Assembly (NCBI GenBank): GCA_022711465.1
Contig: JAKLEZ010000001.1
Coordinates: 620,001-684,000 of the forward strand
Length of the DNA stretch: 64,000 nt
Direction: 5' to 3'
Source of the DNA: Planctomycetota bacterium
Lineage (GTDB): Bacteria > Planctomycetota > Phycisphaerae > UBA1845 > PWPN01
Shown: piece by piece, positions 60,126 through 64,000 of the stretch
Layout of the letters: each line of letters begins with the position of its first letter
Position numbering within the stretch: position 1 is the first letter of the stretch
The notes under the pieces: generated by a model
Database searches by the model: none
What the model was told of the DNA's origin: nothing
The model's input: only the letters and a program-made list of their open reading frames with translations
Made by a program: the position numbers and the translations under genes

Positions 60126-62168
60126 ATGTTTCAACCGCGTTCTGTGACCACAAATCCGCCTTCACTCGCGACTGGCTCCGCCCTGCTGACACTGGTCCTG
60201 GCGATGACCCTGCCCACACCGCTGCTGGCTGTCGACGCACCGGCCGCCTCGCGCCCGGCCGGAGGCGGGAAGGTGATCTATGTCTCCAAGCTGGGCGACA
60301 ACTCCGACGGGTCGAGTTGGGCGAAGGCGTTCAAGACCATTCACGCGGGACTGCAGGCGGTCCCGGACGCCAAGGGTGGACACAGGGTGGTCGTCCGGCC
60401 GGACACCTACGTCGAGGCCAACCTGTATCCGGCCCACAAGGGAGCGGCCGGGGCGTACAATGTCCTGGTCGGCGACTGGGACGGCAAGTTCGGCTCGGGG
60501 GCGACCGGCTGGGTGGTGATCGATTCGAGCTGTCCGGATGTCGTGGTCCGCACCGATCCCAAGGGCATCACCGGCAACCCGAGTTTCATCATCCTGCCGA
60601 ATGGGCCGCCGGAGAAGGGGCTCAAGAGCATCGACTGGTGGGGACCGTGGAAGTGCGATCCGAGCTTCTCCGGGGCGATCTGGGACCGCTGGGAGTTCCG
60701 CCATCTGTACGCCACCGGCTCGGAGGGCGGCATCGGCTGGGACATGACCTGCCAGGCGAACACCGAGTTCAGCGCCGTGGTCGACGACTGCGTGGGCATC
60801 GGGCGGTTCTGCGGCGCCTGTGTGATGGCCCACGTCGGCCGACCGAACGAACCCGTACTCTTCCGTCGGTCGTACTTCTGCTGCATGGACTGGTGGGGTG
60901 ACGCCGGGGCGGCCTACGTGCGGGCCGGGCACACGAAGATGCCCGAGTACCCTGACGCGGTTTTCGAGGACTGCACGCTGGTCTCGCCGGACAACGCATT
61001 GGAGTGCGGCTACCCCGGCTTTGATCGCTACACGCGGGTCAAGTTCGTCAACTGCCGGATGATCGTGCTGAACTACTCGCAACCGGTGGGCACGCCCGGG
61101 ACCGGCGTCATCCATACGCCGCTGGACGGCAAGCAACTCCACGTCGATCTCGACGGCTGCACGCTCATGGGCTACAAGGCGTTCGGGGCGGGTAAGGGCG
61201 AGATCTCCTACACCGCCAGGAACACGAAGGCCTACGTGCAGTTTCAGCAGAAGCTCCCGGCGGACATCGAGCGGCTGGGGCTCTGGCCGACCGACACCTT
61301 CCGGTCGATCGCCCCGCCGGAGAGGCCGCTGGGCAACCCCATTCTAACCAAGGACGAGAGAACATTCGGCGAGCTGTGCGAGGTGGCCCCCGTCGTCTGG
61401 AAGGACCGGCTGGTGATGCTGGAGTGCCTTCGCCCCGCCACCGGCGCCCCCGAGGAACACTCCCTGGCTCTCAAGGACGTCGAGACCCGCGAGCGGCTGG
61501 CCCACTTCGCCGTGGGCTACAGCCTGGCGTCGGTGATCGTCCATGACGGGGTGGTGCACGTCTTCGCCGCACGGCGCGGCACGGACGGGTCATGGAACGA
61601 CGTCACCCACTTCTGGTCGAGCGATCTGAAGAAATGGGACCAGAACATCGCCATTCAGCAGGAGAGCGAGCACCTGTTCAACTGCTCGGTGTGCCCGGCG
61701 GACGACGGCTTCGTGATGGCGTACGAGACGGACGACTCGCGTTTCACACCATTCAGCATCAAGTTTGCGCGATCCAAGAACCTCGGTGACTGGACCAAGG
61801 TGCCCGAGGTCGTGTTCGGCAAGGACCGGTACGCCGCATGCCCGTGCATCCGGTTCGTCGACGGGTACTTCTACCTCATGTACCTGGAGCACAGGACGCC
61901 AAGATGGTTCTTCGAGACCTGCCTGGCACGCTCGAAGGACCTCAAGGACTGGGAGATCAGCCCGACCAACCCGCTGATCACGCCGGAGGCGGGCGAGGAC
62001 ATCAATACATCGGACCCGGATATCGTCGAGTTCCAGGGAAAGACCTACCTGTACTACAGCATCGGCGACCAGAAGACCTGGGCCAAGGTCAAGCGGGCGA
62101 TCTTCCCGGGCTCGATGGGTGCTTTCTTCAAGAGCCGATTCCAGCACCCACAGCGTCCGCCGGGATGA
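60126..62168 (+). CDS. Secreted right-handed beta-helix plus five-bladed beta-propeller protein
   Basis: The 680-residue protein has a signal peptide (LLTLVLAMTLPTPLLAV). Residues about 45-410 look like a parallel beta-helix (YVSKLGDNSDGSSWAKAFKTIHAGLQAV, FEDCTLVSPDNALECGYPGF, VKFVNCRMIVLN), as in pectate-lyase-like folds. After about 420 the pattern is a five-bladed propeller like GH43/GH32/DUF-type enzymes (VVWKDRLVMLECL, HFWSSDLKKWDQN, KFARSKNLGDWTKVPEV, DGYFYLMYLEHRTP, DPDIVEFQGKTYLYYSIGDQ). The join of the two folds suggests a polysaccharide-binding or degrading enzyme. GGAGG is six to seven bases before the ATG. The catalytic residues cannot be named with confidence. Confidence 0.72.
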   Translation: MFQPRSVTTNPPSLATGSALLTLVLAMTLPTPLLAVDAPAASRPAGGGKVIYVSKLGDNSDGSSWAKAFKTIHAGLQAVPDAKGGHRVVVRPDTYVEANLYPAHKGAAGAYNVLVGDWDGKFGSGATGWVVIDSSCPDVVVRTDPKGITGNPSFIILPNGPPEKGLKSIDWWGPWKCDPSFSGAIWDRWEFRHLYATGSEGGIGWDMTCQANTEFSAVVDDCVGIGRFCGACVMAHVGRPNEPVLFRRSYFCCMDWWGDAGAAYVRAGHTKMPEYPDAVFEDCTLVSPDNALECGYPGFDRYTRVKFVNCRMIVLNYSQPVGTPGTGVIHTPLDGKQLHVDLDGCTLMGYKAFGAGKGEISYTARNTKAYVQFQQKLPADIERLGLWPTDTFRSIAPPERPLGNPILTKDERTFGELCEVAPVVWKDRLVMLECLRPATGAPEEHSLALKDVETRERLAHFAVGYSLASVIVHDGVVHVFAARRGTDGSWNDVTHFWSSDLKKWDQNIAIQQESEHLFNCSVCPADDGFVMAYETDDSRFTPFSIKFARSKNLGDWTKVPEVVFGKDRYAACPCIRFVDGYFYLMYLEHRTPRWFFETCLARSKDLKDWEISPTNPLITPEAGEDINTSDPDIVEFQGKTYLYYSIGDQKTWAKVKRAIFPGSMGAFFKSRFQHPQRPPG

Positions 62169-62292
62169 CGCCGTAGGCTCCGCGACCCTGCTCTCCATTC
62201 TTCATTCACCGCCATTGCGGTAGCCACCCCGGGCAGGGATAATGACGCCACCGTCCACCGATGACGAACGAGTAACCGACAGCGAGGCAGTC

Positions 62293-63300
62293 ATGGCCCA
62301 GAAGAGGTTGAGCGGCATCTTCACCCCCCACATGGTCCCCTTGGACGACCAGGGCCGAATCAACGAGGCTGAACTTCGCCGGCTGGTCGACTGGCTGATC
62401 GCCAAGGGTGTCAGCGGCCTGTACCCCAACGGCAGCACGGGTGAGTTCACCCGGTTCAGCTTCGAGGAACGCAAGACTGTCGTCCGCATCGTGGCCGAGC
62501 AGACCGCCGGCCGGGCCGCGATCCTGGCCGGTGCCGCCGAGGCCAACCTGAAAATGACCCTGGAGGCGGCCGCCTACTACCACCAACTCGGCTGCGACGC
62601 CGTGGCCATCGTCGCCCCGTTCTACTACAAGCTCAGCCAGGACGCGGTCTACGCCTACTTCGCCGAGATCGCCCGCGAGAGCCCCATCCCGCTGACCCTC
62701 TACAACATCCCCCAGTTCGCCAACGACATCGCCAACCCGACGATCAAGCGTCTGGCCGGCGAATGCCCGCAGATTGTGGGTATCAAGGACTCAAGCCGCG
62801 ACCTGCCCCGCTTCCTGAACATGATGCACGACATCCGCCCGATCCGGTCGGACTTCGTCTTCCTGACCGGATGCGAGGAGATGCTCCTGCCCGCCCTGAT
62901 CATGGGCGCCGACGGAGGAACCATTGCCACCAGCGGCGTGGTGCCCGAAGTGGTCATGAGGCTCTACCACCTGGCCACAGCGCACAAGATCGAGGAAGCC
63001 CGGGCCATCCAGTACCAGCTCCTCGACCTGATCCGGCTGATCGTCTTCGGCGCCGACTTCCCCGAGGGCGTCCGCCAAGCCGTCGGCCTGCGCGGCTTCC
63101 GCATGGGCCAGGGCCGCCACCCGCTCTCCGCCGCCCAGCAACTCGATCTGAACACCCTGGCCCGCACCATCCAGTGTATTCTGAATAGCTTCGGCTTCAC
63201 CGACGCCCCACCCGGCGGCTGCGACCCCAATCGCGGCGCAATCACCTCCACCGCGGTGGAACAGATCGTCAAGGAAGTGGTTCGGCGATTGCAGGGCTGA
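62293..63300 (+). CDS. DapA-family aldolase/lyase with C-terminal BMC encapsulation peptide
   Basis: The 335-residue enzyme belongs to the DHDPS/N-acetylneuraminate lyase superfamily. Catalytic residues are clear: the GSTGE loop (NGSTGEF), Tyr137 (LYNIP) and Schiff-base Lys165 (VGIKDSS). Such enzymes make or break C-C bonds of pyruvate; the group includes 2-keto-3-deoxy-sugar-acid aldolases. The body ends near residue 300. A Pro/Gly-rich linker (DAPPGGCDPNRGA) then leads to an amphipathic helix TAVEQIVKEVVRRLQG. This is the form of encapsulation peptides that send enzymes into bacterial microcompartments. ATG 62293 has GAGG before it; 62242 is another possible start. A BMC shell gene faces it 269 bases away. 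Confidence 0.88.
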   Translation: MAQKRLSGIFTPHMVPLDDQGRINEAELRRLVDWLIAKGVSGLYPNGSTGEFTRFSFEERKTVVRIVAEQTAGRAAILAGAAEANLKMTLEAAAYYHQLGCDAVAIVAPFYYKLSQDAVYAYFAEIARESPIPLTLYNIPQFANDIANPTIKRLAGECPQIVGIKDSSRDLPRFLNMMHDIRPIRSDFVFLTGCEEMLLPALIMGADGGTIATSGVVPEVVMRLYHLATAHKIEEARAIQYQLLDLIRLIVFGADFPEGVRQAVGLRGFRMGQGRHPLSAAQQLDLNTLARTIQCILNSFGFTDAPPGGCDPNRGAITSTAVEQIVKEVVRRLQG

Positions 63301-63340
63301 GTGCCAGCGTCGCCGGTCACACGCTTGATGCCGTGAGTTC

Positions 63341-63356
63341 GCGGGCCGCGGCCCGC
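63341..63356. repeat. Perfect 16-base GC palindrome in the convergent gap
   Basis: GCGGGCCGCGGCCCGC reads the same on both strands. It lies 40 bases after the aldolase stop and could form a hairpin or bind a dimeric protein. There is no T-run. The rest of the gap 63301-63569 shows no gene. Confidence 0.35.
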
Positions 63357-63569
63357 CCCTCGCGACCCGAAACACCACTCCTGCCGCCGTCCGTGCAGCC
63401 GCAGAACAATCAGCGGCCATCCCGACCGGCGGTCGGCCGCCGCAAGTCCAGCTTGTTGACATGTTCACGCTCGGCGCCAAAGGAAGCCACCAGACAGATT
63501 GGCCACCTGGTTCCGCGTCATCCGGTGGCTCCGCCTGCCAGCTGATCTGACCGCTGACCGCTTCCCCGA

Positions 63570-63848
63570 TCACTTCGGCAGCAGCGCCGCCAGCTCGTCG
63601 TGGGGGCGAGCGATAACGTGGGCGAGAATGAGCTTGCCGCCGATCCGTTCGACCGCCGCAGCGCCGGCTCGGACGGCGGCATTCACCGCCGCCACGTCGC
63701 CGGTCACCATGACCGTCACGTACGCCGCACCGATCTTCTCCTTGCCGATGATCTTGACGTCCGCGGCTTTGCACATGGTGTCGGCCGCCTCGAGCAGACC
63801 GACCAGACCCTGGGTTTCAATGAATCCGATGGCATCCTGAGCAGCCAT
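63570..63848 (-). CDS. BMC-H microcompartment shell protein
   Basis: The 92-residue domain is a single BMC (Pfam00936-type) hexamer unit: AIGFIETQGLVGLLEAADTM, VKIIGKEKIGAAYVTVMVTGDVAAV, GAAAVERIGG and the tail LILAHVIARPHDELAALLP match PduA/EutM proteins, which tile the shell facet. The usual pore loop KIGSG is KIGAA here (Gly40-Ala41-Ala42). ATG 63848 has AAGGAG with about five bases spacing. The frame has no stop upstream to the window edge, so this may be the C-terminal part of a longer protein or an internally started short form. The rest of the BMC locus, if any, lies beyond 64000. Confidence 0.93.
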   Translation of the reverse strand: MAAQDAIGFIETQGLVGLLEAADTMCKAADVKIIGKEKIGAAYVTVMVTGDVAAVNAAVRAGAAAVERIGGKLILAHVIARPHDELAALLPK

Positions 63849-64000
63849 GGCAGCTCCTTGTGAATCAGCCGCCGGAGAGGCCCCCACCCTGCCCGGCAGC
63901 ATGTGCTCGTAGAAACCCAGGAGGGAATTGTACTCCTGGGCGGAATGAACCAGGAAGTCGGCGTCGGCGGAGTAGCAGGCCCAATCGCGCCCGCCCAGGA
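63849..64000 (-). other. In-frame coding extension upstream of the shell protein (partial at window edge)
   Basis: Reading the shell-gene frame leftwards from its ATG gives 50 codons with no stop up to base 63996. The translation begins LGGRDWACYSADADFLVHSA and goes on QEYNSLLGFYEHMLPGR before a short Ala/Ser-rich linker (VGASPAADSQGAA) joins Met1 of the BMC domain. Third-position GC is high until the linker, as in a real gene. It could be the end of an unknown domain fused to the BMC domain. I do not recognise the family. Confidence 0.5.

Noticed and set aside
62791-63774. 327-codon minus-strand frame over the aldolase end and the BMC gene
   Set aside because: It is in a different frame from the clear BMC domain and antisense to the aldolase; the translation has no motif.

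Overview
The window is high-GC, gene-dense bacterial chromosome with no rRNA, tRNA, CRISPR array or insertion sequence that I could find. The gene content points to a Planctomycetota bacterium, probably a Phycisphaerae-like lineage. The evidence is a prepilin-type protein with a C-terminal LDG motif, FG-GAP and dockerin-like surface proteins, Tat-exported sugar enzymes, many UroD-family proteins, GH106 and GH127-type glycosidases, and a bacterial microcompartment (BMC) shell protein. This assignment is inferred from families, not from a marker gene.

Layout. 1-3933: two UroD/MtaA-like methyltransferase-fold proteins, a small membrane protein, a pilin-like protein and L-rhamnose mutarotase. 4146-7503: a Mn-type superoxide dismutase with its own promoter, operator and Tat leader, then pgk and rpe, with intrinsic terminators at 5251-5288 and 6764-6796. 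7595-14780: a secreted FG-GAP protein whose stop codon overlaps the start of aroK, then aroA, a histidine phosphatase and a divergent aroC. 14792-30077 (minus strand): one tightly overlapped run of 16 genes. It runs from a histidine kinase, response regulator, HD-GYP, degenerate GGDEF and STAS protein into PilB, PilC, PilM, PilN, PilO and PilP-like genes and then five pseudopilin-type genes. The secretin and a TPR lipoprotein are transcribed divergently from 30383. This is a hybrid type IV pilus / type II secretion machine with c-di-GMP-type signalling genes at its head.

33587-47855: a protease-like lipoprotein, two secreted sugar enzymes (GH127-like and an unassigned Tat-exported protein), rtcA, a methyltransferase, a heptosyltransferase-like GT9, two secreted unknowns, a PIN-PhoH protein, an orphan D12-class adenine methylase and L-serine dehydratase. 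48034-62168: four very large secreted proteins: a PQQ-propeller/metzincin-motif/dockerin-like protein, a GH2 enzyme, a GH106 alpha-L-rhamnosidase and a beta-helix plus beta-propeller fusion. An inverted pair of heptamer repeat arrays (59170-59265) lies among them.

62293-64000: the most interesting end. A DapA-family aldolase carries a C-terminal BMC-type encapsulation peptide and faces a BMC-H shell protein gene. The shell frame stays open upstream to the window edge, as if fused to another domain. With GH106 and rhamnose mutarotase in the same window, the simplest reading is a rhamnose-polysaccharide pathway: secreted rhamnosidase, mutarotase, then a microcompartment in which a DapA-type 2-keto-3-deoxy-sugar-acid aldolase makes an aldehyde. 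The link between these distant genes is inference. The encapsulation-peptide-like tail and the open frame are seen directly.
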